A program made the position numbers and the translations under genes. Of a stretch of 64,000 nt of DNA, positions 26,147 through 35,200 are shown piece after piece. Source of the stretch: Streptomyces sp. Ag109_O5-1 (GTDB lineage Bacteria > Actinomycetota > Actinomycetes > Streptomycetales > Streptomycetaceae); assembly GCF_003814875.1 (NCBI RefSeq), contig NZ_RKQF01000001.1:7006001-7070000 (forward strand), written 5' to 3'. The notes beneath the pieces were generated by a model. It did not search any database. It had not been told where the DNA came from and saw only the letters and a list, made by a program, of their open reading frames with translations. Numbering within the stretch: the first letter of the stretch is position 1; every line of letters starts with the position of its first letter.

Positions 26147-27667
26147 ATGGCCGAGCACGAGCATGTACGGGTGGCGGTGATCGGGTCCGGGTTCGGCGGA
26201 CTGGGCGCGGCCGTACGGTTGCGCCGGGAGGGGATCACCGACTTCGTCGTCCTGGAACGGGCCGGCAGCGTCGGTGGCACCTGGCGGGACAACAGCTATC
26301 CGGGGTGCGCCTGTGACGTGCCGTCCCATCTGTACTCCTTCTCCTTCGCGCCCAACCCCGACTGGCCGCGCACCTTCTCCGGGCAGGAGCACATACGCGC
26401 CTATCTGGAGCACGTCGCCGACGTGTTCGGGCTGCGGCCGCACCTCCGCTTCGACGCCGAGGTGAAGCGGATGACCTGGGACACGGAGAAGCTGCGCTGG
26501 GACATCGAGACGGCCGCCGGCGCGCTCTCCGCGGATGTCGTCGTCTCCGCCACCGGGCCGCTGTCCGACCCGAAGATCCCCGGGATCCCCGGGCTGGACT
26601 CCTTCCCGGGGAAGGTCTTCCACTCGGCCCGCTGGGACCACGACTACGACCTGCGCGGCAAGCGGGTCGCCATGGTCGGCACGGGCGCGTCCGCGATCCA
26701 GATCGTGCCCGCGATCCAGCCGGACGTCGCGCGGCTCACCCTCTTCCAGCGCACGCCCCCGTGGGTGATGCCCCGGGTGGACCGTGCCATCAGCGCCGCC
26801 GAACGGCGGCTGCACCGGGCGCTGCCCTTCACCACCCAGGCCCGGCGCGGGTTGCTGTGGGGCATACGGGAGCTCCAGGTCCAGGCGTTCACCAAGCGCC
26901 CCGACGAACTCGGCCTGGTCGAACAGCTCGCCAAGCGCAACATGGCCCGCGCGATCAAGGACCCGGCGCTGCGCGTCAGGCTCACCCCCGACTACCGCAT
27001 CGGCTGCAAGCGGATCCTGCTGTCCAGCACCTACTATCCGGCGCTCGCGCAGCGGAACGTGGACGTGGTGGCGAGCGGGCTGAGCGAAGTGCGCGGGTCG
27101 ACGGTGGTGGCTGCCGACGGCAGCTCCGCCGAGGTCGACGCGATCATCTTCGGCACCGGCTTCCACGTCACCGACATGCCCATCGCCGAACGTGTCGTCG
27201 GTGCCGAGGGCAGCACGCTCGCGGAGGCCTGGAAGGGCGGCATGGAGGCGCTGCGCGGCGCCTCGGCCGCCGGGTTCCCGAACTGGATGACGATCATCGG
27301 GCCCAACACCGGCCTCGGGAACTCCTCCATGATCCTCATGATCGAGTCCCAGCTGAACTACATGGCCGACTACCTGCGCCAGCTCCACGTCCTCGGCGGG
27401 CGGGCGGCCCTCGACGCCCGCCCCGGTGCGGTGGCCGCCTGGAACCACCGGGTCCAGGAGCGCATGAAGCGCACCGTGTGGAACACCGGCGGCTGCACCA
27501 GCTGGTACCTGGACGCGAGCGGCCGCAACACCACCATCTGGCCCGGTACGACCACGGAGTTCCGGCGCGCGACCCAGCGGGTGGACCTCGCGGAGTACGA
27601 CGTGATCCGCGCGCCCCTGAGCGAGGGTGCGCACGGCGCCAGGTCCGGCGCGGAGGTGGGCGCATGA
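26147..27667 (+). CDS. Flavin monooxygenase (Baeyer-Villiger type)
   Basis: This 506-residue FAD/NADPH enzyme inserts one oxygen into ketones or related carbonyls. The N-terminus has the FAD loop VIGSGFGGLGAAVRL. The Baeyer-Villiger fingerprint reads FPGKVFHSARWD (FxGxxxHxxxWD). A second Rossmann loop, VGTGASAIQIV, binds NADPH. The ATG has GGAGG 7 bases upstream. The next gene starts inside its stop codon (ATGA). Gene order monooxygenase-hydrolase-SDR resembles the mycobacterial mymA operon. The substrate is unknown; ketone or lipid modification is plausible. Confidence 0.92.
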   Translation: MAEHEHVRVAVIGSGFGGLGAAVRLRREGITDFVVLERAGSVGGTWRDNSYPGCACDVPSHLYSFSFAPNPDWPRTFSGQEHIRAYLEHVADVFGLRPHLRFDAEVKRMTWDTEKLRWDIETAAGALSADVVVSATGPLSDPKIPGIPGLDSFPGKVFHSARWDHDYDLRGKRVAMVGTGASAIQIVPAIQPDVARLTLFQRTPPWVMPRVDRAISAAERRLHRALPFTTQARRGLLWGIRELQVQAFTKRPDELGLVEQLAKRNMARAIKDPALRVRLTPDYRIGCKRILLSSTYYPALAQRNVDVVASGLSEVRGSTVVAADGSSAEVDAIIFGTGFHVTDMPIAERVVGAEGSTLAEAWKGGMEALRGASAAGFPNWMTIIGPNTGLGNSSMILMIESQLNYMADYLRQLHVLGGRAALDARPGAVAAWNHRVQERMKRTVWNTGGCTSWYLDASGRNTTIWPGTTTEFRRATQRVDLAEYDVIRAPLSEGAHGARSGAEVGA

Positions 27668-28578
27668 GCCGGCTCACCCATGTGACCACCGGGCCGTACG
27701 CCCCGCCCGTGCCGGTGCGTGAACTCACCGTCGTCTCCGCCGACGGCGCGCGTCTGCACGTCGAGGTGCACGGCCCCGAGGACGCCCCCGCCGTCGTCCT
27801 GGCCCACGGCTGGACCTGCTCGACCGCCTTCTGGGCGGCGCAGACACGGGAACTCGCCGTCGACCACCGGGTCATCGCGTACGACCAGAGGGGGCACGGG
27901 CGCAGTCCCGCGAGCCCCGCGTGCACCACCCGCGCGCTGGCGGACGACCTGGAAGCGGTGCTGGCCGGGACGCTCACGCCCGGGGAACGTGCCGTGATCG
28001 TCGGGCACTCCATGGGCGGTATGACCGTCATGGCGGCCTCCGCGCGGCCGCGCTTCCGCGAACACGCCGCCGCCGTCCTGCTGTGCAGCACCGGCAGTTC
28101 GCGGCTGATCGCCGAGGCGCTCGTCGTACCGATGCGCGCCGGGGCCGTGCGCACCTGGCTCACGACGCGTGTGCTGGCCTCGCGCGCCCCGCTCGGACCG
28201 GTCACGCCCCTCGCGAAGCGCATCCTCAAGTACGCCACCATGGGCGCCGGTTCAGCCCCGCACATGGTGGAGGCGTGCGCGCGGATCGTGCACGCCTGCC
28301 CCCGTGCGGTGCGCCACGCCTGGGCCCGTGTCCTCGCGCAGCTCGACCTCGACGACGGCGTACGGGAGTTGCGCGCGCCCACGGCGGTCGTCACCGGCAC
28401 GTCCGACCGGCTCACGCCCCCTGTGCAGGCCCGTGCGCTGGTCGCCGCGCTGCCGCACCCGCTCGGTCTCACCGAGCTGCCCGGCATGGGCCACATGACT
28501 CCGGTCGAGGCGCCGGAGCTGGTCAACGGAAAGATCCGGGAACTGGTCAGCGTCTATGTGATCAAGGAGGGCTCATGA
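27664..28578 (+). CDS. Alpha/beta hydrolase
   Basis: This 304-residue hydrolase has the oxyanion region VVLAHGWTCSTAF, nucleophile elbow GHSMGGM and catalytic His in PGMGHMTPVE. It could cleave the ester or lactone made by the upstream Baeyer-Villiger enzyme, a usual pairing. It overlaps the monooxygenase by four bases and the SDR by four bases, so the three are almost surely one operon. No signal peptide is seen. Confidence 0.9.
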   Translation: MSRLTHVTTGPYAPPVPVRELTVVSADGARLHVEVHGPEDAPAVVLAHGWTCSTAFWAAQTRELAVDHRVIAYDQRGHGRSPASPACTTRALADDLEAVLAGTLTPGERAVIVGHSMGGMTVMAASARPRFREHAAAVLLCSTGSSRLIAEALVVPMRAGAVRTWLTTRVLASRAPLGPVTPLAKRILKYATMGAGSAPHMVEACARIVHACPRAVRHAWARVLAQLDLDDGVRELRAPTAVVTGTSDRLTPPVQARALVAALPHPLGLTELPGMGHMTPVEAPELVNGKIRELVSVYVIKEGS

Positions 28579-29459
28579 GCAGGGTCGGTCTCGAAGGACA
28601 GGTGGCCGTCGTCACCGGAGCGGCGCGCGGCGTCGGCGAGTTGCTCGCCCGCAAGCTCTCCGCGCGCGGCGCGAGGGTCGCGCTGGTCGGCCTCGAGGAA
28701 GAGGCACTCAAGGAGGTCTCCGGACGGCTGCACACCGACAGCGCGCACTGGTACGCCGACGTCACCGACCGCGAGGCGATGACCCGGGTGGCGCGGGAGG
28801 TCAAGGAGCGGTTCGGGAAGGTCGACATCGTGGTGGCCAACGCGGGGGTGGCGAACGGCGGTCCGTTCGCCGACTCGGACCCCGAGGCCTGGCGGCGGGT
28901 GATCGAGGTCAACCTGATCGGCTCGGCGGTGACGGCCCGCGCGTTCCTGCCGGTGCTGACGGAGAGCCGCGGCTATCTGCTGCAGATCGCGTCGCTGGCC
29001 GCGATCACGCCGGCGCCGATGATGACGGCGTACTGCGCGTCCAAGGCGGGCGTGGAGGCGTACGCGCACAGTCTGCGTGCCGAGGTCGGCCACCAGGGCG
29101 TGCGGGTCGGGGTCGGGTACCTGTCCTGGACGGACACCGACATGGTGCGCGGCGCCGACCAGGACGAGGTGATGCGGGAGCTGCGGCAGCGGCTGCCGTG
29201 GCCGGCGAACAAGACGTATCCGCTGGGTCCGGCGGTGGACCGGATCGTCGCCGGTATCGAGCGGCGCTCGGCGCATGTGTACGGACAGCGGTGGCTGCGC
29301 GGGATGCAGGGCGTGCGCGGATACCTGCCGGCGCTGATCGGGACGGTCGGGCAGCGCGAGATGAAGCGGTTCGCACCCCGCTTGCAGGGCATGCGTACGG
29401 GACTCGTCGGTGCAGGTGGGGCGGCCGATGAGGAGGCACGCGTCACGCACCGTCATTGA
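28575..29459 (+). CDS. Short-chain dehydrogenase/reductase
   Basis: This 294-residue SDR oxidoreductase has cofactor motif TGAARGVG, NAG in VVANAGVANGG, and catalytic Tyr/Lys in YCASK. It probably oxidises an alcohol to the ketone acted on by the monooxygenase, or reduces the reverse step. It has a C-terminal extension of about 50 residues beyond the core fold. The ATG overlaps the hydrolase stop and follows AAGGAGG. Confidence 0.92.
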   Translation: MSRVGLEGQVAVVTGAARGVGELLARKLSARGARVALVGLEEEALKEVSGRLHTDSAHWYADVTDREAMTRVAREVKERFGKVDIVVANAGVANGGPFADSDPEAWRRVIEVNLIGSAVTARAFLPVLTESRGYLLQIASLAAITPAPMMTAYCASKAGVEAYAHSLRAEVGHQGVRVGVGYLSWTDTDMVRGADQDEVMRELRQRLPWPANKTYPLGPAVDRIVAGIERRSAHVYGQRWLRGMQGVRGYLPALIGTVGQREMKRFAPRLQGMRTGLVGAGGAADEEARVTHRH

Positions 29460-29547
29460 TCGAAATGCGTGCGTTGTCCCCTCGTGTGAGTCTGGTCGAG
29501 GCCCCACTGAGGGCCGATCCCCTCACCCTCCACGGGAGTGAACCCAC

Positions 29548-29787
29548 ATGGGTATGAAGGACAAGGCCGGCAAGATGCAGGAACAGGGCAAGCAGAAGAC
29601 GCAGCAGGCCCAGGAGCAGGCCAAGCAGCGTGGTCAGCAGACGCAGCAGCAGACGCAGCAGCAGGCGCAACAGCGTGGCCAGCAGGCCCAGCAGCGTGGC
29701 CGGCAGACGCAGGACCGCGGTCGTCAGAACCTGGACGACACCGAGCAGGAGATGCAGGACCGGTTCGACCAGGACTACGACGCGTAG
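29548..29787 (+). CDS. Gln-rich low-complexity small protein
   Basis: This 79-residue protein is dominated by Gln, with Lys/Arg, repeated QQ(T/A)QQ and QQRGQQ units and an acidic C-terminus (DDTEQEMQDRFDQDYDA). It begins MGMKDKAGKMQEQ, which resembles CsbD-type stress proteins in style but not clearly in sequence. It is probably disordered or a weak coiled coil. GGGAG lies 10 bases before the ATG and a strong terminator follows, so it forms its own unit. The function is unknown. Confidence 0.7.
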   Translation: MGMKDKAGKMQEQGKQKTQQAQEQAKQRGQQTQQQTQQQAQQRGQQAQQRGRQTQDRGRQNLDDTEQEMQDRFDQDYDA

Positions 29788-29812
29788 CCGTTGTACCCGG
29801 TTCGACCGCGTG

Positions 29813-29839
29813 GGGCGCCCTTCGATGCGGAGGGCGCCC
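29813..29839 (+). terminator. Terminator after the Gln-rich gene
   Basis: GGGCGCCCT and AGGGCGCCC pair perfectly around a 9-base loop, 26 bases past the stop. Confidence 0.7.
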
Positions 29840-29964
29840 TGCGCCTTTGCCCACGGGCCGAGGCCTGCCCCTGCCCGTGGCAGCGCGGACCGTGATGGGC
29901 ATACTGTCGCCTGATCGCCTGAACGCCGCGCGGTCTTCGGAAACACGGGGAGTGGGGGATTGTC

Positions 29965-31125
29965 GTGGGGCTGATGGACCGCATCCGCGGAGAGTTCATC
30001 GACATCATCGAGTGGACCGACGACGGCCGGGACACCATCGTGTGGCGCTTCCCGCGCTACGGCAACGAGATCAAGATGGGCGCCCGGCTCGTGGTGCGCG
30101 AGTCGCAGGTGGCCGTCTTCGTCAACGAGGGCCGGCTGGCCGACGTCTACCAGCCCGGCACGTACACCCTCTCGACCCAGAACATGCCGGTCCTGTCCAC
30201 CCTGAAGGGCTGGAAGCACGGCTTCGAGTCGCCGTTCAAGGCCGAGGTCTACTTCGTCACCACCCGGCAGTTCACCGACTTCAAGTGGGGCACCCAGAAC
30301 CCGGTGATCCTGCGGGACGCCGAATTCGGCATGGTCCGGGTCCGCGCCTTCGGCACCTTCGCCGCCAAGGTGGTGGACGCCGCCGCGCTGCTGCGCGAAC
30401 TGGTAGGCACCGACCCGCAGTTCCGCACCGAGGAGGTCGGCGAGCACCTGCGGCAGCTGATCGTCTCCAAGCTGGGCTCCGCGCTGGGCGCGTCCGGCGT
30501 GCCGCTGCTGGACCTCGCCGCCCGGCAGGACGGCATCGGGCAGCAGCTGGCCGGGACCCTGACCCAGGAGCTGTCCGGCACCGGCATCGCCATCCCCCGG
30601 TTCTACATCGAGAACATCAGCGTCCCGCCGGAGGTCGAGGCGGCGATCGACACCCGCTCCCGGATGGCGATCACCGGCAACCTGGACGACTACGCCAAGC
30701 TGCAGGCGGCCGACGCGATCCCGATCGCCGCCGCCAACCCCGGCACCGGCGGCGACGCCCTCGGGCTGGGCGTGGGCATGGCGCTGGGCCAGCGGATCGT
30801 GCAGAGCACGTCCGGTGCGGCGGCTCCCCAGGCCCCGGCGCAACCCGCCCCCGCCCCCGCTGCCACTCCCGTCCCGGCCGCTCCCGCTGCCGCCGACGTC
30901 CCGCCGCCGCTGCCCACCGCGCCGCGCTGGTTCATCGCGGTCGGCGGTCAGCAGCAGGGCCCGTACGACGAGAGCGCGCTGGCCGGGCAGGTCGCGGCCG
31001 GCAACCTGACCCGTACCACGCTGGTCTGGCGCAGCGGGCAGGCCGCCTGGCAGCCCGCGGACCAGGTTCCGGAACTGGCGTCGCTGCTCGCCGACGTCCC
31101 GCCGCCGCTGCCCCCGCAGGGCTGA
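29965..31125 (+). CDS. SPFH-domain protein with GYF_2 tail (YdjI-like)
   Basis: This 386-residue protein has an SPFH-like domain (about 15-255) of the YdjI/'virion core protein' type, with IIEWTDDGRDTIVWRFPR and IENISVPPEVEAAIDTRSRM. An Ala/Pro linker follows, then a C-terminal GYF_2 domain (about 315-365, RWFIAVGGQQQGPYDESALA). In Bacillus, YdjI anchors the PspA-type stress protein YdjF to the membrane. The start is a GTG at 29965 after GGGGAGTGGGGG. The next gene encodes a zinc-ribbon membrane protein similar in layout to YdjG, 48 bases downstream, so they probably act together at the membrane. Confidence 0.85.
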   Translation: MGLMDRIRGEFIDIIEWTDDGRDTIVWRFPRYGNEIKMGARLVVRESQVAVFVNEGRLADVYQPGTYTLSTQNMPVLSTLKGWKHGFESPFKAEVYFVTTRQFTDFKWGTQNPVILRDAEFGMVRVRAFGTFAAKVVDAAALLRELVGTDPQFRTEEVGEHLRQLIVSKLGSALGASGVPLLDLAARQDGIGQQLAGTLTQELSGTGIAIPRFYIENISVPPEVEAAIDTRSRMAITGNLDDYAKLQAADAIPIAAANPGTGGDALGLGVGMALGQRIVQSTSGAAAPQAPAQPAPAPAATPVPAAPAAADVPPPLPTAPRWFIAVGGQQQGPYDESALAGQVAAGNLTRTTLVWRSGQAAWQPADQVPELASLLADVPPPLPPQG

Positions 31126-31173
31126 GCTCCGCCACCCGGAACCTCCCGGCAACAGGTCGCAAGGAGAAGTGAG

Positions 31174-32256
31174 TTGACGGATCAGGACGTCGTGCCTGCG
31201 CCCGACCGGGCGTTCCAGTGCGAGGCGTGCGGCGGGGTCAGCGAGTACGCGCCCGGGACGTACGCGCTGCGCTGCCCGTACTGCAAGCACGAGCAGGACA
31301 TCACGCCGATACCGCGGCAGGTGACCGAGCACCCCATCGAGGAGCTGGCCGCGCTGCCCCGCCGGGCATCCGCGCCGGACCGGGTGAAGGTGTACACCTG
31401 CCCCGGCTGCCACGCGGTGACCGAGAGCGACACGCTCAGCGACAAGTGCCAGTTCTGTGGCACCCCGCTGGTCGCGGACGCCTCCGGCACCGAGCGCGTG
31501 GTGCCCGAGGCGGTACTGCCCTTCGGGGTGGGCCGCGAGCAGGCCCGTGACGCGCTGGCGAAGTGGACCAGGTCCCGCTGGTTCGCGCCCGACGAGCTGA
31601 AGAAGGTCACCGAGGCGGAGACCTTCCGGGGCAGCTACCTGCCGCACTGGACCTACGACGCGCAGACCACCACCCAGTACACCGGCGAACGCGGCGAGTA
31701 CTACTGGGTGGAGGAGGAGGACTCCGAGGGCAACAAACGGCAGGTGCGGCACACCCGCTGGCACCACACGTCCGGGACCGTCGGCCGGTTCTTCGACGAC
31801 GTGCTGGTGCCCGGCAGCGGCCAGGTGCCGGTGAAGGAACTGGACAAGCTGGCCCCCTGGCCGCTGGAGGAGACGGTTCCCTACCAGGAGGAGTACCTGG
31901 CGGGCTTCCGTACCGTCCGCTACGACGTCGAGCCGGAGACCGGCCTGGAGTCGGCGAAGGCGCGGATGGCGCCGGTGATCCGCGCCGACTGCGTGCGGGA
32001 CATCGGCGGCGACGAACAGCGGGTGCACTCGATGTCCACCCTCTACAGCGGCCTCACCTACAAGCTGGTGCTGCTGCCCGTCTGGTTTCTGACCTACCTC
32101 CACGCCGGCAAGACATGGCCGGTGATGGTCAACGCCCGTACCGGCGAGGTCATCGGCGAGCGGCCGTACAGCCCGGTGAAGATCGCCCTGGCGTCGGTGG
32201 GCGGCGCGCTGCTGATCGCCCTGGTGGTGCTGCTCGTGATGATGCTGCGCAACTGA
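31174..32256 (+). CDS. Zinc-ribbon membrane protein (YdjG-like)
   Basis: This 360-residue protein has two N-terminal zinc ribbons: CEACGG/CPYCKH (about 10-35) and CPGCHA/CQFCGT (about 70-100). A middle domain with many aromatic residues follows (SYLPHWTYDAQTTTQYTGER). One C-terminal helix completes it (about 335-357). Layout and pairing with the SPFH gene resemble Bacillus YdjG. TTG start at 31174, with AAGGAGAAG upstream. The call to a TFIIB-like DNA-binding function often seen in automatic annotation is not supported; membrane location is more likely. Confidence 0.82.
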   Translation: MTDQDVVPAPDRAFQCEACGGVSEYAPGTYALRCPYCKHEQDITPIPRQVTEHPIEELAALPRRASAPDRVKVYTCPGCHAVTESDTLSDKCQFCGTPLVADASGTERVVPEAVLPFGVGREQARDALAKWTRSRWFAPDELKKVTEAETFRGSYLPHWTYDAQTTTQYTGERGEYYWVEEEDSEGNKRQVRHTRWHHTSGTVGRFFDDVLVPGSGQVPVKELDKLAPWPLEETVPYQEEYLAGFRTVRYDVEPETGLESAKARMAPVIRADCVRDIGGDEQRVHSMSTLYSGLTYKLVLLPVWFLTYLHAGKTWPVMVNARTGEVIGERPYSPVKIALASVGGALLIALVVLLVMMLRN

Positions 32257-32271
32257 GGGCCGAGGCTGTGC

Positions 32272-35200
32272 TCACGTGGCCGTCGGCCGTGGGGGCAGCT
32301 TGGGGCGGGACCTGTCCGGGGCCTCGCTGTGGTCGGGCGGGAGCGCCGCGGGGTGGGTGGTCAGGAGGTCCAGGGCCAGCTGGATCGCGTCGTCCATCTC
32401 GACATGGCGGCCCTCCGCCCAGTCCAGGGGGGTGCGCAGGACCTCGACGTCGGGGGCCACACCGTGGTTCTCGACGGACCAGCCGTAGTCCTCGAACCAG
32501 GCCGCGTTCATCGGCACCGTGATCACCGTGCCGTCGCCCAGCCGGTGCCGCCCGGTCATGCCGACGACTCCGCCCCAGGTCCGCTGCCCGACCACCGGGC
32601 CGAGCCTGAGCAGCTTGATCGCGGCCGTGATCATGTCGCCGTCGGAGGAGGTCGCCTCGTCGGTGAGGGCCACGATCGGGCCGCGCGGGGCGTTGGAGGC
32701 GTACGACACCGGCTGGGCGTTCCTCGTCAGGTCCCAGCCGAGAATGGTCCGGGTCAGTTTCTCGACGACGAGTTCGCTGATGTGGCCGCCGGCGTTGCCG
32801 CGCACGTCGACGATGAGCGCCGGGCGTGAGACCTCCATGCGCAGATCGCGGTTGAACTGGGCCCAGCCCGAGCCGCCCATGTCGGGGATGTGCAGATAGC
32901 CGCACTTGCCGCCGCTCACCTCCCGTACCACCGCACGGCGTTTGGCCACCCAGTCCTGGTAGCGCAGCGGCCGCTCGTCGATCAGGGGGAGGACGGCGAC
33001 CCGGCGTGGCGGCCCCGACTCGCCCTCGCCCGGCGTGAACGTCAGCTCCACCGTCGTACCGCCCGCCCCGGCGAGCAGCGGATACGGACCGGTCAGCGGA
33101 TCCACCGGCCGGCCGTCCACGTGCGTGAGCACCGCGCCCTCGCGGATGCCCGTGCCCGCGAGCGGGGAACGCGCCTTGGAGTCGGAGGAGTCGCCGGGCA
33201 GGATCCGTTGCACCGTCCAGCCGCCGTCCCGGTGCACGAAGTTGGCGCCGAGCAGGCCCTGGAGGCGCTGGTAGTGCGGCGGGCCCTCGTTGCGCCGGGC
33301 AGGGGTGACATAGGCGTGCGAGGTGCCGAGTTCGCCGAGGACCTCGCGCAGCAGGTCGGCGAACTCGTCGGGGGAGGCGACCCGTTCGACCAGCGGGCGG
33401 TACTGGTCGAGCACCCCGTCCCAGTCGATGCCGCACATCCCGGGGTCCCAGAAGTAGTCGCGGATGAGGCGGCCGGCCTCGGCGTACGCCTGGCGCCACT
33501 CGGCGGGCGGGTCGACCTCGTGCAGGATGCGGCGCAGATCGATCCAGACGGTCGTGTCGCCGTCGCCGGACTCGGTCGACGGGACGGCCCGCAGCTCGCC
33601 CTCGTCGACCACGACCAGCCGGCTGCCGTCGCCGCTGACCGTGAACCAGTCGAGGTGGTCGACCAGTTCGGACTTCTTCGCCTTGCTGATGTTGAAGTAC
33701 TCGAGGGTCGGCCGGCCGCTGGTGTCGGCCGGGTTGACGAAGGTCTCGCCCAGCGCGCCCGAGATCGGCCAGCGCAGCCAGACCAGACCGCCGCCCGCGA
33801 CCGGGTACATCGCCGAGTACTTGGAGGCGGTGACCGGGAACGGGGTCACCCTGCTCTCCAGACCCTCCACCTCGACCGTCACCGCGCCGCCCTCGCCGGG
33901 CTCCTCGTCCTCGACGGGGTCCAGGCCGCCGGCCGCCGGGCGCCCGTCGGGGCTGAGGGCGAAGGGGGAGGGGGTGGCGGAGGAGAGCGGGACCAGGTAG
34001 GGGCGGCAGCCGAGCGGGAAGGACAGGTCGCCGGTGTGCACGTCGTACACCGGGTCGAAGCCGCGCCAGGACAGGAACGCGAGATAGCGGCCGTCGCGGG
34101 TGAAGACCGGGTTCTCGTCCTCGAAGCGGCCGTTGGTGACGTCGATGACGTGCCGGTCGCTGATACGGGCCATCTTGATCTGCCGCAGCGAACGGCCGAT
34201 GCCCGGATGCGACCAGGTCAACCATGACCCGTCCGGTGAGAAGGCCAGATCCCGCACCGGACCATTGATTGACTGGATCAACTCGGTGACCACGCCGCCG
34301 GAGCTTGTGCCGTCGGAAGAGTCAATGTCGTCAGCCTCGGTGGTATCAACATCGTCAACGTCGTCAATGCCATCAATGGAGTCGACGGAATCAACGGGAT
34401 CAACATGATCAACGAGATCGGCGGAATCAAGTGAATCAAGTGAAGCCTCGACGCCGTCGGCATCCTCGGTCACGTCGATGAGCAGCAGCCGCCCGTCGTG
34501 TGCCGCCACCGCCAGCCGTTCGCCCAGCGGGTCCGAGACCAGTTCCAGCACGCGGCCCAGCTGTCCGGAGGCCAGCCGGCGCGGTGGACGGTCGCCGGTC
34601 GCCCGCGGCAGGTAGGCGATCTCGACCGCGTCCTCGCCCCCGGCGTCCGTGACATACGCGATCTGCCCGGTCGAGCCGAGCATCTCCGGCAGCCGGACCC
34701 GTACCCCGGGTGTGTCCGCGATCGTGCGCGCCGGGCCGTCGCGGTGGGTGAGCCAGTACAGGCTGCCGCGTACGACGACGGCGCTGGCCCGGCCCGTCTC
34801 GTCGACCGAGACGCCGTCGACGTGCTGGGCGGCCGGTACCTGGTAGGGGCGGCGCCCGGCGCGCGGCCCGGACAGCCGTACGTCCAGCCTGCGCGGCGCC
34901 GCGTCCGGGCCGAGGTCGTCGACGAGCCACAGGTCGCCCGCGCACTGGTACACCACGCGCGTGCCGTCGCTGGAGGCGTGCCGGGCGTAGAAGGCGTCGT
35001 GGTCGGTGTGCCGGCGCAGGTCGGAGCCGTCGTAGGCGCAGGAGTAGAGGTTGCCGACGCCCTCGTGGTCGGAGAGGAAGGCGATCCGGCCGCCGACGAA
35101 CATGGGGGCGCACAGATGGCCGCCGATGCCGTCGAGCAGCCGCTGCCCGTGCAGCCACAGCCGGCCCATGGCGCCGCCCCGGTAGCGCTTCCAGCCGGCC

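Noticed and set aside
31174..31500. TFIIB-like or helicase DNA-binding function for the zinc-ribbon protein
   Set aside because: The ribbons alone are generic; the C-terminal helix and the SPFH partner point to a membrane role.
34257..34460. CRISPR-like array in the AT-rich part of tricorn
   Set aside because: Units are 6-9 bases and degenerate with no spacers, and the block stays in the tricorn reading frame.
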